From Herbihabitans rhizosphaerae (GTDB lineage Bacteria; Actinomycetota; Actinomycetes; Mycobacteriales; Pseudonocardiaceae), in NCBI RefSeq assembly GCF_004216555.1, contig NZ_SGWQ01000018.1:29763-93762 (forward strand): a stretch of 64,000 nucleotides of DNA. The letters are read 5' to 3'. The notes under the pieces were generated by a model. The model was not told the origin of the DNA. It saw only the letters and a program-made list of their open reading frames with translations, and did not search any database. This document shows, in pieces, positions 44,216 to 55,601 of the stretch. Made by a program: the position numbers and the translations under genes. How positions within the stretch are numbered: position 1 is the first letter of the stretch; every line of letters begins with the position of its first letter.

Positions 44216-44991
44216 GTGGCCGTGCCAACACCACTGAACCCGCAGACCGTACTCGAACGGCTCGACGACCAGCTCCGCCGCAACGCCCGGACGGCCAGGC
44301 CGGAGGTGCGCATCGAGCGCGCCGACCGGGTGGTCCGCGAGATCGGCCCGAGCTGGTGCGGAATCCTCTGGTCCGATCTGGACGAGCAGAACGCGGACGG
44401 CGTGATCGCCGAGCAGGCGGCCTACTTCGCCGGGCTCGACCGCTCCTGGGAGTGGAAGCACTACGCGCACGACCGCCCGGCCGATCTTCCGGCCCGGCTG
44501 GCCGCCGCCGGGCTCACCCCCGAGGGCGAGGAGGCGCTGATGATCGCCGAGGCGAACGCGTTGCCGGAGTTCGGCGTGCCGGACGGGATCGAGCTGGTGC
44601 TGGCCAACGACGACGACGGCATTCGCGCGGCGGTCGACGTGCACGAAGAGGTGTTCGGCGGCGACCACACCGCGATCGAAGACGCGCTGCTCGCGCAGCG
44701 GGCCACCGCGCCGGACACGCTCGATCTGGTGCTCGCGCTGGCGGACGGGAAGCCGGTGTCGGCGTGCCGCAGCGAGTACGAACTGGGCACGGACTTCGTC
44801 GGGCTGTGGGGCGGCGGCACTCTGCCGGAGTGGCGCGGCCGGGGCATCTACCGCGCGATGGTCACCTTCCGCGCGAAGCGCGCCATCGAGCGCGGGTTCC
44901 GCTACCTGCGAGTGGACGCCATGCCGGACAGCCGCCCGATCCTGGCCCGCAACGGCTTCACCCGCATCGGCACCACCACGCCGTACGTGAG

Positions 44992-44995
<4 letters not shown>
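44216..44995 (+). CDS. GNAT-family N-acetyltransferase
   Basis: 259 aa. The GNAT core is in the C-terminal half, with the acetyl-CoA loop LPEWRGRGIYRAMV and the final strand ARNGFTRIG. N-terminal 110 residues are a degenerate GNAT-like or partner domain. Start GTG 44216 or 44222. Acceptor unknown. Divergent from the gcvP leader; its stop overlaps the convergent MerR gene by 4 nt. Confidence 0.87.
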
Positions 44996-45585
<590 letters not shown>

Positions 45586-45712
45586 GCCTGCCTCCCCTCG
45601 CCTCGGTGCGCACCCGGTTTGGCACCGTGAATCACACCGACGCGATTCGCTTACCGATGACGGTAAGACTGGGGCGCGAGGTGGTCAACGCGACGCGCGG
45701 GCAAGCCCGTCC

Positions 45713-45736
45713 CGAACCTCGACTTCAGGTTGAGAG
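45713..45736. promoter_or_regulatory. Candidate MerR operator
   Basis: On the minus strand CTCAACCT - 7 nt - AGGTTCGG, an imperfect dyad (6 of 8 pairs) resembling MerR-type sites that sit in long promoter spacers. It lies between the DUF151 stop and the MerR start at 45585, suggesting autoregulation. Confidence 0.5.
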
Positions 45737-45750
45737 TTGGGCCACCTGGC

Positions 45751-46224
45751 TCAGGTGTCGGCGCCTCGGAAATCCTCCGGCGAGACCGAGTCGAGGAACT
45801 CGCGGAACTTCTCCACCTCGTCCTCCTGCTCGTCCGGGATGACCAGGCCGGCCTCCTGGAGAACGGAGTCCTCGGCGTGAATCGGCACCCCGACGCGCAG
45901 CGCCAGGGCGACGGAGTCGCTCGGCCGCGCGGACACTCGGATGTCGCCGTCGAACACCAGTTCGGCGAAGAAGGTGCCCTCGCGCAGATCGGTGATCCGC
46001 ACCTGCTCGAGCTCGCGCCCGAGTGCGCCGATCACGTCTTTGAGCAGGTCATGGGTCAGCGGCCGGGCAGGCCGCACGCCCTGTTGCTCCAGGGCGATCG
46101 CGGTCGCCTCCACCGATCCGATCCAGATCGGGAGGTACCGCTCACCTTCGGTCTCACGCAGCAGCAAGATCGGCTGATTCTGAGGCAGCTCCACCCGCAC
46201 GCCTACGACGCGCATCTCGCTCAT
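45751..46224 (-). CDS. DUF151 bifunctional nuclease-family protein
   Basis: 157 aa. MRVVGVRVELPQNQPILLLRE, LPIWIGSVEATAIALEQQGV and RPSDSVALALRVGVPI are the conserved DUF151 (BFN) motifs; plant and bacterial members show DNase/RNase activity. A C-terminal acidic tail. Part of the conserved MerR-DUF151-MerR-garA-gcvH block. ATG 46224 with GGAGGG upstream. Confidence 0.93.
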   Translation of the reverse strand: MSEMRVVGVRVELPQNQPILLLRETEGERYLPIWIGSVEATAIALEQQGVRPARPLTHDLLKDVIGALGRELEQVRITDLREGTFFAELVFDGDIRVSARPSDSVALALRVGVPIHAEDSVLQEAGLVIPDEQEDEVEKFREFLDSVSPEDFRGADT

Positions 46225-46417
46225 CGGGCTCGCCTCCCTCCGCTCGCTCGCGCTCAGCGGTCCACTGCTTCGAGGATCGCGCATCGACAACCTCGACGCT
46301 ACCCGCCACACGAATTCAATGCTGTCTCATCAGACAACGATCAACGTGACGATCCGGAAACGACGCTACCCTGCCGACCGGTCAGCAAATGATCACACCC
46401 ACCATGTGGACCGGAGT

Positions 46418-47155
46418 TCACGTTCCGGTAACCCGGCGCAGTCCGCCCTTGACAAGTGTGGTGTGCAGCGCGACGGACAGCGAGGCCAGCTCGCGCAACA
46501 CCTCGTCGGCGCGCCCGCGCGACTCCGGATCCCGCTGGCGGTACATCGGCGTCACGATCTGCTCGAGCAGCCCGACCTCCCGGTCGGCGGACGCACGGAA
46601 GGCGCGCAGGTGCCTCGGCTCGATGCCGAACTCGGTCATCCGGCGCACGGTCTTCGCCACGAGCGCCGACTCGGTGTCGTAGAAGCCCGCCGCACCCGGT
46701 CGGATCAGGCCGTACTGCTCCAACTCGCGCAGCATCGGCAGCTCGATGCCCGACTCGGCGAGCAGCTCCTCCTGGGTGAGCCGCCGGGTGGGTGTGTCGG
46801 CGAACTCGTCCGGGCTCGGCGTGCCCGCCTCGGTGCGCACCGACACCAGCGCGCGCGGCGGGCGCGGGCCGGCGGTCTCCTGCCGCTCCCCCGCCGCGGC
46901 CGCGTCGAGCTGCTCCTTGATCACCTTCAGCGGCAGGTAGTGATCGCGCTGTGCCGCGAGCACGAAACGCAGCCGCTCCACGTCGGCGGCGCTGAACTGC
47001 CGGTACCCGGCCGGTGTGCGCCCAGGCTGGATCAGGCCCTCCGACTCGAGGAACCTGATCTTGGAGATGGTGACGTCGGGGAACTCCCCGCGCAGTTGGG
47101 TGAGCACCGAACCGATGCTCAGCCCGTCACGCGCAGGGCGCCCGGCCGCCGTCAC
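46418..47155 (-). CDS. ftsR: MerR-family regulator, Rv1828/FtsR type
   Basis: 245 aa. MerR HTH SIGSVLTQLRGEFPDVTISKIRFLESEGLIQPGRTPAGYRQ in residues 13-53 (shown only in outline by its key G..L..E.P..T.SKIRF.E pattern) and a second winged-helix-like C-terminal domain. Ortholog by position of mycobacterial Rv1828 and of corynebacterial FtsR, which activates ftsZ. The symbol is by synteny and similarity, not tested. 9 nt after garA. Confidence 0.85.
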   Translation of the reverse strand: MTAAGRPARDGLSIGSVLTQLRGEFPDVTISKIRFLESEGLIQPGRTPAGYRQFSAADVERLRFVLAAQRDHYLPLKVIKEQLDAAAAGERQETAGPRPPRALVSVRTEAGTPSPDEFADTPTRRLTQEELLAESGIELPMLRELEQYGLIRPGAAGFYDTESALVAKTVRRMTEFGIEPRHLRAFRASADREVGLLEQIVTPMYRQRDPESRGRADEVLRELASLSVALHTTLVKGGLRRVTGT

Positions 47156-47164
47156 CAGGGCCGC

Positions 47165-47608
47165 CTAAGCGCCGGGGCCGGTCAGGAACACCAGGCGGAA
47201 CTTGCCGATCTGCACCTCGTCGCCACCGGCCAGCACGGCCTGGTCGACCGGCTCCCGGTTCACGTACGTGCCGTTGAGGCTGCCCACGTCGATCACCACG
47301 AACTCGCCGCCCTCACGGCGGAACTCCGCGTGCCGGCGCGAGACGGTGACGTCGTCGAGGAAGATGTCGCTGTCCGGGTGGCGGCCCGCACTGGTGGTGT
47401 CCCGGTCGAGCAGGAACCGCGAGCCCGCGTTGGGGCCGCGCTTGACGACCAGCAGTGCCGACCCGGACGGCAGCGCGTCCACACCGGCGACACTCGGCTC
47501 CGGGGCGGGCGCCTCGGGGGCCTCCTCCGACAGGAAGTCAGCCTTGAAGACGGAGGTACGTTCCGGTGACTTCTCCGGCGGAACACCGGGCCCGTCGTTC
47601 GTACTCAC
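47165..47608 (-). CDS. garA: FHA-domain metabolic regulator GarA/OdhI
   Basis: 147 aa. FHA domain (ITSAGRHPDSDIFLDD-type core, VSRRHAEF, GSLNGTYVNREPV). Unphosphorylated GarA binds and inhibits 2-oxoglutarate decarboxylase/dehydrogenase and glutamate dehydrogenase; kinase phosphorylation of its N-terminal threonines relieves this. Here the motif reads PERTSVFKADFL instead of the mycobacterial ETTSVFRADFL: the first Thr is Arg17, only Thr18 remains. GTG 47608 chosen because AGGAGGA lies 7 nt upstream. Confidence 0.95.
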   Translation of the reverse strand: MSTNDGPGVPPEKSPERTSVFKADFLSEEAPEAPAPEPSVAGVDALPSGSALLVVKRGPNAGSRFLLDRDTTSAGRHPDSDIFLDDVTVSRRHAEFRREGGEFVVIDVGSLNGTYVNREPVDQAVLAGGDEVQIGKFRLVFLTGPGA

Positions 47609-47728
47609 CTGAGCTCTCCTCCTGGTGGTCATGAAGCGCTGAACTCTGTCAACGTACCGTGCCCCGTCCGGTGCCGGACGGGGGCTCCCCGGTTCCAGCG
47701 GTGGCCGGCCGTCGCCGACCGCGACTCG

Positions 47729-48109
47729 TTATTCGTTGTCCGTCAACGCTTTGTACGCCGTGGCGTCGAGCAGACCGTCGATTCCGTCGGACGGTTTGAC
47801 CTCGAAGATCCACCCCTCGCCGTACGGGTCGCTGTTGATCAGCTCCGGCGAGGCGTCCAGCGCCGTGTTCACCGTGGTGATCTCACCCGCGACGGGGACG
47901 TACAGCTCCGAGACGCTCTTGGTCGACTCGATCTCGCCGACCGAGTCGCCGACCGCGAACTCCTTGCCCTCCTCGGGAAGCTGGACGAAGACGACGTCAC
48001 CGAGCTGCTGCTGGGCGTAGTCGGTGATCCCGATCCGCACGGTGTCGCCCTTGACCTCGGCCCACTCGTGTTCCTCGGTGTACTTCAGCTGCTCGGGTGC
48101 CTCTGCCAC
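47729..48109 (-). CDS. gcvH: Glycine cleavage system H protein
   Basis: 126 aa lipoyl-carrier protein. The lipoylated Lys is in GEIESTKSVSELY; YTEEHEWAEV at the N-terminus is typical. Shuttles the aminomethyl group from GcvP (40996) to GcvT (not in window). Unlike gcvP it has no riboswitch visible upstream, so the two may be regulated differently. Confidence 0.97.
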   Translation of the reverse strand: MAEAPEQLKYTEEHEWAEVKGDTVRIGITDYAQQQLGDVVFVQLPEEGKEFAVGDSVGEIESTKSVSELYVPVAGEITTVNTALDASPELINSDPYGEGWIFEVKPSDGIDGLLDATAYKALTDNE

Positions 48110-48170
48110 TCGTGTGCCCCTTCGGGTAACCGCGCAGCGGTGCGCGGCTCGCGATCAGTTCGCGACGAGC

Positions 48171-48806
48171 TTACGTGCGCGCCCCGCGCAACGCCGCATG
48201 TGTCTGCACCACGTAGAGCCATCCCGACCAGAGGAACAGCGCGCCGCCCCAGATCGCGAACGCGTAGGCGATCGGGCGGGCGATCGTGGCCGCCGTCGAG
48301 CCGCCCTGGGCGAGCAGCAGCAGCGGGAAGGCGTACATCAGGTTGAAGGTGGCCGCCTTGCCGACGTAGGTGACCTCGGGCGGCGCGAAACCGGCACGGC
48401 CGAGCAGCCAGATGCACGCGCCGACGATCAGGTCACGGGCCACGAGCAGCGCGGCGACCCACCACGGCACAATGTCCCTGATCACGAACGCGATCAGCGT
48501 GGCGGCGGTGTACAGCCGATCGGCGGCCGGGTCGAGCATGGCGCCGAACTTGCTGGCCTGGTTGAGCCAGCGGGCGATCTTCCCGTCGAGCCAGTCGGTG
48601 ATGCCGCTGGCGACGAGCACGGCGAGCGCCCAGCCGTCCGCCTTGGGGCCGAGCAGCAGCCACAGGAACAGCGGCACGCCGGCGAGCCGGATGATGCTGA
48701 GGACGTTCGGGACGGTCAGCAGCCGGTCGGACAACTCGGATCCGGCCGGGCCGTCGACTGGGCCCTTCTCTGGGCCGTCGGTGCGCGCTTCGGACGCCTG
48801 GGACAC
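48171..48806 (-). CDS. CDP-alcohol phosphatidyltransferase
   Basis: 211 aa, about six TM helices. The signature DG(x2)AR(x8)G(x3)D(x3)D is intact: D71, D74, G75, A78, R79, G88, D92, D96. Makes a phospholipid head group at the membrane, likely phosphatidylglycerol-phosphate synthase type (PgsA2 position in mycobacteria); the acceptor is not certain. GTG 48806. Confidence 0.9.
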   Translation of the reverse strand: MSQASEARTDGPEKGPVDGPAGSELSDRLLTVPNVLSIIRLAGVPLFLWLLLGPKADGWALAVLVASGITDWLDGKIARWLNQASKFGAMLDPAADRLYTAATLIAFVIRDIVPWWVAALLVARDLIVGACIWLLGRAGFAPPEVTYVGKAATFNLMYAFPLLLLAQGGSTAATIARPIAYAFAIWGGALFLWSGWLYVVQTHAALRGART

Positions 48807-48831
48807 CGGATCAGCCTGCCACAACAGAGGG

Positions 48832-49035
48832 TCAGCGGGCGGGTCGGTGGCTCCAGCCGCGACGCCGCATGTCGTCGCTGGTGAGCGCCTGTGGCCGGCG
48901 ACGGCTGTCCAGGCCCACCCAGCGCGGGCGCCCGTGCCCTTCGAGCACGTACGCGTGGCCCTGGCTCCACACGACGCTGAACGGCATCGTGGGCAACTGG
49001 GCCAACCTCTGGGCTGTGTCTGCCTTGGCAATCAT
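48832..49035 (-). CDS. Small conserved-looking hypothetical protein, 67 aa
   Basis: ATG 49035 is preceded by AGGGGA and a GGAGG. Sequence AQRLAQLPTMPFSVVWSQGHAYVLEGHGRPRWVGL has strand-like alternation, Trp/His pairs and an Arg-rich end. No family recognised. 25 nt upstream of the phosphatidyltransferase, probably one transcript. Confidence 0.62.
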   Translation of the reverse strand: MIAKADTAQRLAQLPTMPFSVVWSQGHAYVLEGHGRPRWVGLDSRRRPQALTSDDMRRRGWSHRPAR

Positions 49036-49092
49036 TTTCTTCCCCTACCTCCATCAGGGGCATCGGGCACCGGGTGTGCTCCGTTAACCGCT

Positions 49093-49107
49093 GTCCACAG
49101 TGTGGAC
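49093..49107. promoter_or_regulatory. Palindrome GTCCACAGTGTGGAC
   Basis: Perfect 7-1-7 palindrome in the 168-nt gap upstream of the 67-aa gene (58 nt from its start). Possible operator; also a two-base-longer relative of the intragenic 13-bp element. Confidence 0.5.
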
Positions 49108-49203
49108 GCAAGCACTGACAGTTCCGTTCCAGTACGGGCGCGCGCCACGCGCGTGCGATCAACGGTCAGCGGACGTCGCCGAGAGGTGTGTCACAGAACG
49201 GCG

Positions 49204-50037
49204 TCACTGACCGCCGAAGGTCGGTGGGCGCCGTTCGAGGAACGCCTGCACCGCTTCACCGAGGTCCTTGCTCGGCAGGAACGCGGAGTTCCACGCCCCG
49301 ACGTAGCGCAGCCCGGCGGCCACCCGCTGCTCGCGGTCCACCCCGAGCACGTCCTTGACGCCCTGCACGACCAGCGGCGGATTGCCGGCGATCTCGGCCG
49401 CCAGTTCGCTCGCGGCGACGCGCAGCGCCTCCTGGTCCGGGTACACGTCGTTGACCAGATCGATCGTCTCGGCGCGCGCCGCGTCGATGTCCTTGCCGGT
49501 GTAGGCCAGCTCGCGCAGGTGGCCCTCGCCGATGATCCCGGACAGCCGCTGCAGGCTGCCGAGGTCGGCCACGATGGCGACCTTGACCTCGCGCACGCTG
49601 AACTTCGCGGTGGCGTCGGCGAGCCGGATGTCGGCCGCGGCGATGACGTCCACACCGCCCCCGATGCACCAGCCGGACACCGCGGCGATCACCGGCTTGC
49701 GGCACTCCACGATCGAGTTCACCGCCGCCTGCATGGTGCGCAGCTCGGCGAGGAAGTGGGTGCGCGGCGCGGCCAGCCCGTCGCCGGTGAGCAGCTCGGC
49801 CCAACTCGGCATCATCGCCGGAAGGTCCAGCCCGTAGGAGAAATTGGGCCCGCTGCCCGTGATGATGATCACGCGGACGGTCTGGTCCGCGTCGAGGGCG
49901 CGGAACACCATCGGTAGTTCACGCCAGAAGTCGGGGCCCATCGCGTTGCCCTTGCCGGGGCCGAGCAACGTCACCTCGGCGACATGCTCGGTGCGCCGCA
50001 CACGCAGGGAGACCAGGTTTTCCAGCTCGTCGGTCAT
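49204..50037 (-). CDS. Enoyl-CoA hydratase/isomerase, dienoyl-CoA isomerase-like
   Basis: 277 aa crotonase. GWCIGGGVDVIAAADIRLA forms the oxyanion/CoA region. The stretch VAIVADLGSLQRLSGIIG resembles the AADVGTLQRLP site of delta3,5-delta2,4-dienoyl-CoA isomerases, with the Asp that sets that activity apart from hydratases. ATG 50037 (MTDELENL); 50046 also possible. Stand-alone in a divergent region. Confidence 0.85.
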   Translation of the reverse strand: MTDELENLVSLRVRRTEHVAEVTLLGPGKGNAMGPDFWRELPMVFRALDADQTVRVIIITGSGPNFSYGLDLPAMMPSWAELLTGDGLAAPRTHFLAELRTMQAAVNSIVECRKPVIAAVSGWCIGGGVDVIAAADIRLADATAKFSVREVKVAIVADLGSLQRLSGIIGEGHLRELAYTGKDIDAARAETIDLVNDVYPDQEALRVAASELAAEIAGNPPLVVQGVKDVLGVDREQRVAAGLRYVGAWNSAFLPSKDLGEAVQAFLERRPPTFGGQ

Positions 50038-50110
50038 GGGTCCCATCCTGGCCTACGACGCGGCCCGGACGGCGAACAGCCTCGGCCATGACTACTCCTA
50101 GTGGTAGCCG

Positions 50111-50123
50111 ACCGGTTACCGGT
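50111..50123. promoter_or_regulatory. Palindrome ACCGGTTACCGGT
   Basis: Perfect 6-1-6 palindrome in the 192-nt divergent gap between the crotonase (start 50037) and the 57-aa gene (start 50230). Candidate operator for either; no cognate regulator nearby. Confidence 0.4.
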
Positions 50124-50229
50124 TTCCACCTTTCGTGTGACGGACAGAAGTAACGGGGTCCTCGAAACGTCTGTCAAGCTTGGACAATAGGGTTGGACCG
50201 AGTTTTGGGGACTTCTCGGGAGGGAAGGC

Positions 50230-50403
50230 ATGGCAACACAGAGCGTGGCGGCGACACCCATCTTCGACGAGCTGCTCCGTGAGATGGCCGTCCGCGTCGA
50301 GCCGGCCGACTCGCAGAAGGAGGCCGCGGCCGCCGACGGCGCGAACGCGGCGGACACGGACGCCGAGTCGCCGAAGCAACAAAGCAAGCACCGGGCCGAC
50401 TGA
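50230..50403 (+). CDS. Small protein, 57 aa
   Basis: ATG 50230 with GGGAGGGAA upstream gives MATQSVAATPIFDELLREM followed by an Ala/Glu/Asp-rich, Lys/Gln-ending tail. A short N-terminal helix then disordered acidic segment. Strong codon-position bias and a good ribosome-binding site support it as real. 40 nt before the alpha/beta hydrolase, likely co-transcribed. No family recognised. Confidence 0.72.
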   Translation: MATQSVAATPIFDELLREMAVRVEPADSQKEAAAADGANAADTDAESPKQQSKHRAD

Positions 50404-50443
50404 CAGGCGCCCGGTTCCACCGTTCCGTGGGATCCTCACCGGG

Positions 50444-51298
50444 ATGGCAACGAACACAGCGATACCCGCGGTGACCGAGACCGGCTCGTCGTTCACGGTC
50501 GACGGACACCGCCTGGCGTACACCGAACACGGCGAAGGCGAGTCGGTCGTCGTACTTCTGCATGGCCAGCTCATGACGAGGCGCATGCACGTGCCACTGG
50601 CCAGAACCCTTGCGGCGCAAGGGTTCCGCGTCGTCACACTCGATCTGCTCGGGCACGGGGAGTCCGATCGCCCGACCTCGCCGTGGCACTACTCGATGAC
50701 CGCGTGGGCGCAGCAGGTCGTCGCGCTGCTCGAACACCTCGACGTGCCGCGCGCGGTCGTCGGCGGGACCTCGCTCGGCGCGAACGTGTCGCTCGAGGTG
50801 GCGGTGGCAGCGCCCGATCGGCTGCACGGGCTGGTGGTCGAGATGCCGGTGCTGGACAACGCGGTCGTGGCCGGCCTGATCGCGTTCGCGCCGATCCTGC
50901 TCACCGCGCGGTTCGTGCCGTCGGCCGTCTCCGCGCTCGCCTGGGCCGCCGGCAAGGTCCCGCGCGGGCAGCAGTGGGTCGACGTCGTCACCGACACGCT
51001 CCAGCAGCGGCCCGAGCCCATGGTGGCGACTATGACCGGGATCTTCTTCGGACGGGTGGCGCCGCCCAAGTCGATACGACACGAGATCGAGACGCCGGCA
51101 CTGGTGATCGGCCACCGGCGCGATCCGGTGCACCCGTTCGGGGACGCGGACATGCTGGCCTCGGAGATGGCCGACGCGACGTTCGTGGAGGCGGACAGCC
51201 CGTTCGAGCTGCGCTTCCGGCCGGCCCGGCTGACCGAGGTGATCAGCCGGTTCGTTGCGGAACGGTTCGCCGGTTCAGGGGCGCTTCGCCTTGGGTAA
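50444..51298 (+). CDS. Alpha/beta hydrolase
   Basis: 284 aa. HGQLMTRR oxyanion region, nucleophile elbow GGTSLGAN (Ser), acid in HRRDPVHPFGD. The usual C-terminal catalytic His position reads EADSPFELRFRPARL, with no His in the expected loop, so activity is uncertain. ATG 50444. The last 24 nt overlap the convergent YjbR gene. Confidence 0.86.
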   Translation: MATNTAIPAVTETGSSFTVDGHRLAYTEHGEGESVVVLLHGQLMTRRMHVPLARTLAAQGFRVVTLDLLGHGESDRPTSPWHYSMTAWAQQVVALLEHLDVPRAVVGGTSLGANVSLEVAVAAPDRLHGLVVEMPVLDNAVVAGLIAFAPILLTARFVPSAVSALAWAAGKVPRGQQWVDVVTDTLQQRPEPMVATMTGIFFGRVAPPKSIRHEIETPALVIGHRRDPVHPFGDADMLASEMADATFVEADSPFELRFRPARLTEVISRFVAERFAGSGALRLG

Positions 51299-51619
51299 CC
51301 TCGACACGATCTCGTCGTAGGAACGGTCGACCAATTCGCGCACCTCGTCGTCCGGAATTCCGCCCTCGAACCGCACGGAGTTCCAGCCGTATCGCCCGAT
51401 GTAGGCGCTGATCGTGACGTCGTCCGGGTACCGTTCCCGCCATTCGGCGGCTTCTTCGGAATTCCGGCCGCATTTCAGGCTGGCGCTGCCACCGCTGAGC
51501 CCGATGAACGCGAACCCCTTGTCCCCCACCTTGGCGACGATTTCCTCCTCGCCCCATGGATACGTTTCCTGGGCACCCGGTTTGGCGAGGCAGTACGCCA
51601 CGAACTCGTCGGTGTTCAC
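51275..51619 (-). CDS. MmcQ/YjbR-family protein
   Basis: 114 aa. TDEFVAYCLAKPGAQETYPWGEEEIVAKVGDKGFAFI and the later YGWNSVRF match the small CyaY-like YjbR/MmcQ fold (PF04237), described as DNA-binding-like. GTG 51619 overlaps the RNA ligase stop (GTGA), making it the last gene of a uvrB-ligase-yjbR unit. Confidence 0.88.
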   Translation of the reverse strand: MNTDEFVAYCLAKPGAQETYPWGEEEIVAKVGDKGFAFIGLSGGSASLKCGRNSEEAAEWRERYPDDVTISAYIGRYGWNSVRFEGGIPDDEVRELVDRSYDEIVSRLPKAKRP

Positions 51620-52767
51620 TCCGCTTCCTCCGGCCGTGCGAAATAGGGCTGCTCGTGTTCCGGCCGCACGTGCGCCCACGCCTGCGGCACGAGCGACCGC
51701 CCGTCGAGCGCGGCGAACACCATGCTCTTGTGCGGGTGGTCCTTGACGCGCGCGGCGACCTCGGCTCTCGGCAGGTCGCGGAGCCCGGCCAGGTCATGCT
51801 CGACGGACACGATCAGCTCGCGCACCTGACGGGCGAGATCGGCGATCGTCGTGTCGATCCAGTCGGTGAACTCCTCCGGCGCGATCCGCCGGATCGTGGC
51901 ACGCCAGTCCGGGTCGGCCATGATCCCGTCCACGTCGGCCGGGTCCAGCTTGAGCGCCTGCGCGATCCGCTTGGCCGGCACGTTCGCGTCGGCGGCGGCG
52001 ATGGCGTGCACGGCCGCGCGCTGCCACAGCCGGCGCGCGGTGAACCCGGTGAGCAGGCGGTGCAGCGTGACGTAGTCGTTCTGCTTGATCTTCACGCGCA
52101 GGCCGGACGCGAAGTGCACGACCAGCCCTTCACGCCCCGGCCTCGCCGGCGCGGCCAGCGCCTCGGCGAAGGTGCGGTATCCGAACGACTCCACGATCGG
52201 TCCTGCCCAGCCGACCGAGTTCTGGCCCGACGTGCTGTCGCCGGTGTCGATGTCGACAACGCCGAGCAGCACGAGATCGTCGAAGGCGCCGTAGTCGACG
52301 ACGATCCGGTTCTCCGGATAGATGATCTCGAACAGCGCCGTTCCGCCAGAGGGCGGCCGCCAGTCCGGGTAGCGCGCCCGCAGCACCGCCGTCGCGTGTC
52401 GCGCCTGGTTGCTCACGAACGACCCGCGAGTGGCCACGGCGACACCGTCCGGCGTGCCGTAGACGATTCCGAGAGAACCGTCGGCCTTGTCCGTGACGAC
52501 GCATTTCTCGCCCGGATCGAATGCGACACCCGGCTCGTCATGATTGAAGAACTTCGGAAAGGGACGCGCCACCACCTCGCCCGTTCCGTGGTCGAAGATC
52601 AGCCCTCGGCACGTCCGGGTGACCGCGTTCCACACCCGTTCGTACTGTGCTTTCTCCGTGTAGTTGAGAATGGTGAGCGGCAGTGTCGGATGCGATTCCG
52701 TGCGTACATACCTGCCCGCGGTCATCTCCGCGAGCAGGTCGCCGTCGAACAGATCCTCGAGCCGCAC
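51616..52767 (-). CDS. T4 RNA ligase 1-like ATP-dependent RNA ligase
   Basis: 383 aa. Nucleotidyltransferase motifs in order: motif I K94-A-D-G-S, motif III FEIIYPENRIVVDY (near 146), motif IV EGLVVHF (E213) and motif V RVKIKQNDYV (K226, K228). N-terminal NYTEKAQYERVWNAVTRTCRGLIF is the T4 Rnl1-type leader. Joins 5'-phosphate and 3'-OH RNA ends; no kinase/phosphatase is adjacent. GTG 52767 is 6 nt after uvrB, the start of an unexpected DNA-repair linkage. Confidence 0.92.
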   Translation of the reverse strand: MRLEDLFDGDLLAEMTAGRYVRTESHPTLPLTILNYTEKAQYERVWNAVTRTCRGLIFDHGTGEVVARPFPKFFNHDEPGVAFDPGEKCVVTDKADGSLGIVYGTPDGVAVATRGSFVSNQARHATAVLRARYPDWRPPSGGTALFEIIYPENRIVVDYGAFDDLVLLGVVDIDTGDSTSGQNSVGWAGPIVESFGYRTFAEALAAPARPGREGLVVHFASGLRVKIKQNDYVTLHRLLTGFTARRLWQRAAVHAIAAADANVPAKRIAQALKLDPADVDGIMADPDWRATIRRIAPEEFTDWIDTTIADLARQVRELIVSVEHDLAGLRDLPRAEVAARVKDHPHKSMVFAALDGRSLVPQAWAHVRPEHEQPYFARPEEAE

Positions 52768-52773
52768 CGGTGC

Positions 52774-54936
<2,163 letters not shown>

Positions 54937-54968
54937 GCAAACGAGGCTACGCGCGCCCTCCGACAGTC

Positions 54969-55601
54969 TCAGATCGGCGGCAGGGTGACGATCCGGCGCG
55001 GTGCGGCGTCCGTGTCCAGCTCATCGCGCGCCTCGGGGTTGCGCCAGTAGAACCGCAGCGCGGTGAGCACGACACCCGGATCGTGCCGCAACTCGCGGTG
55101 TCCCACGAACGGCGGGTTCTTCGCGCGCAGGCCCGCCATCGACTTCCGCCAGTTGGACGCACCCGCCGGGATCTCCTCGGGCGTCACGGTGAAGCCGATG
55201 CCCTCGACAGTGGTGCTGCCGGCGAGGTGGGTCCTCGGCGCGATGTCCTCGATCCGCTCCCAGGTCAGCAGCGCCGTGCCGCCGATCATGGCGATCACCA
55301 CGCCGTCCTCCGCGATCGTGATCGACCGAGGGTTGCCGCGCCCGGTCAGCAGATGCCTCACGGGCACCCACACGAAGACGACGCCGAGTGTGCCGAGCAG
55401 GGCGACGCCGATCAGGGACAGCACCTCGTTGTCGACGATCACGCCCTTGAGCAGCACGGCGGCGCAGACCAGGAACAGCACGCCAAGCACGGAGACCACG
55501 ACCATGAACAGCCGCCGCTGCCGCAGCGCGAACCGCACCCCGCGAAGCCGCCGGCCGTCCACGGTGACCTCGCCGATCCGGGCCGGACGGTCAGCAGTCA
55601 C
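54969..55601 (-). CDS. Membrane protein, PH-like, unknown function
   Basis: 210 aa. Two hydrophobic helices ([19 protein letters not shown] and [19 protein letters not shown]), then a soluble domain with [24 protein letters not shown]. No confident family. GTG 55601 overlaps the preceding DUF5685-type stop by 11 nt. 32 nt upstream of uvrB, possibly part of the same transcript. Confidence 0.75.
   Translation of the reverse strand: MTADRPARIGEVTVDGRRLRGVRFALRQRRLFMVVVSVLGVLFLVCAAVLLKGVIVDNEVLSLIGVALLGTLGVVFVWVPVRHLLTGRGNPRSITIAEDGVVIAMIGGTALLTWERIEDIAPRTHLAGSTTVEGIGFTVTPEEIPAGASNWRKSMAGLRAKNPPFVGHRELRHDPGVVLTALRFYWRNPEARDELDTDAAPRRIVTLPPI

Noticed and set aside
54937..54968. SOS (LexA) box for uvrB
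   Set aside because: No CGAAC-N4-GTTCG-like dyad in the short region upstream of uvrB.
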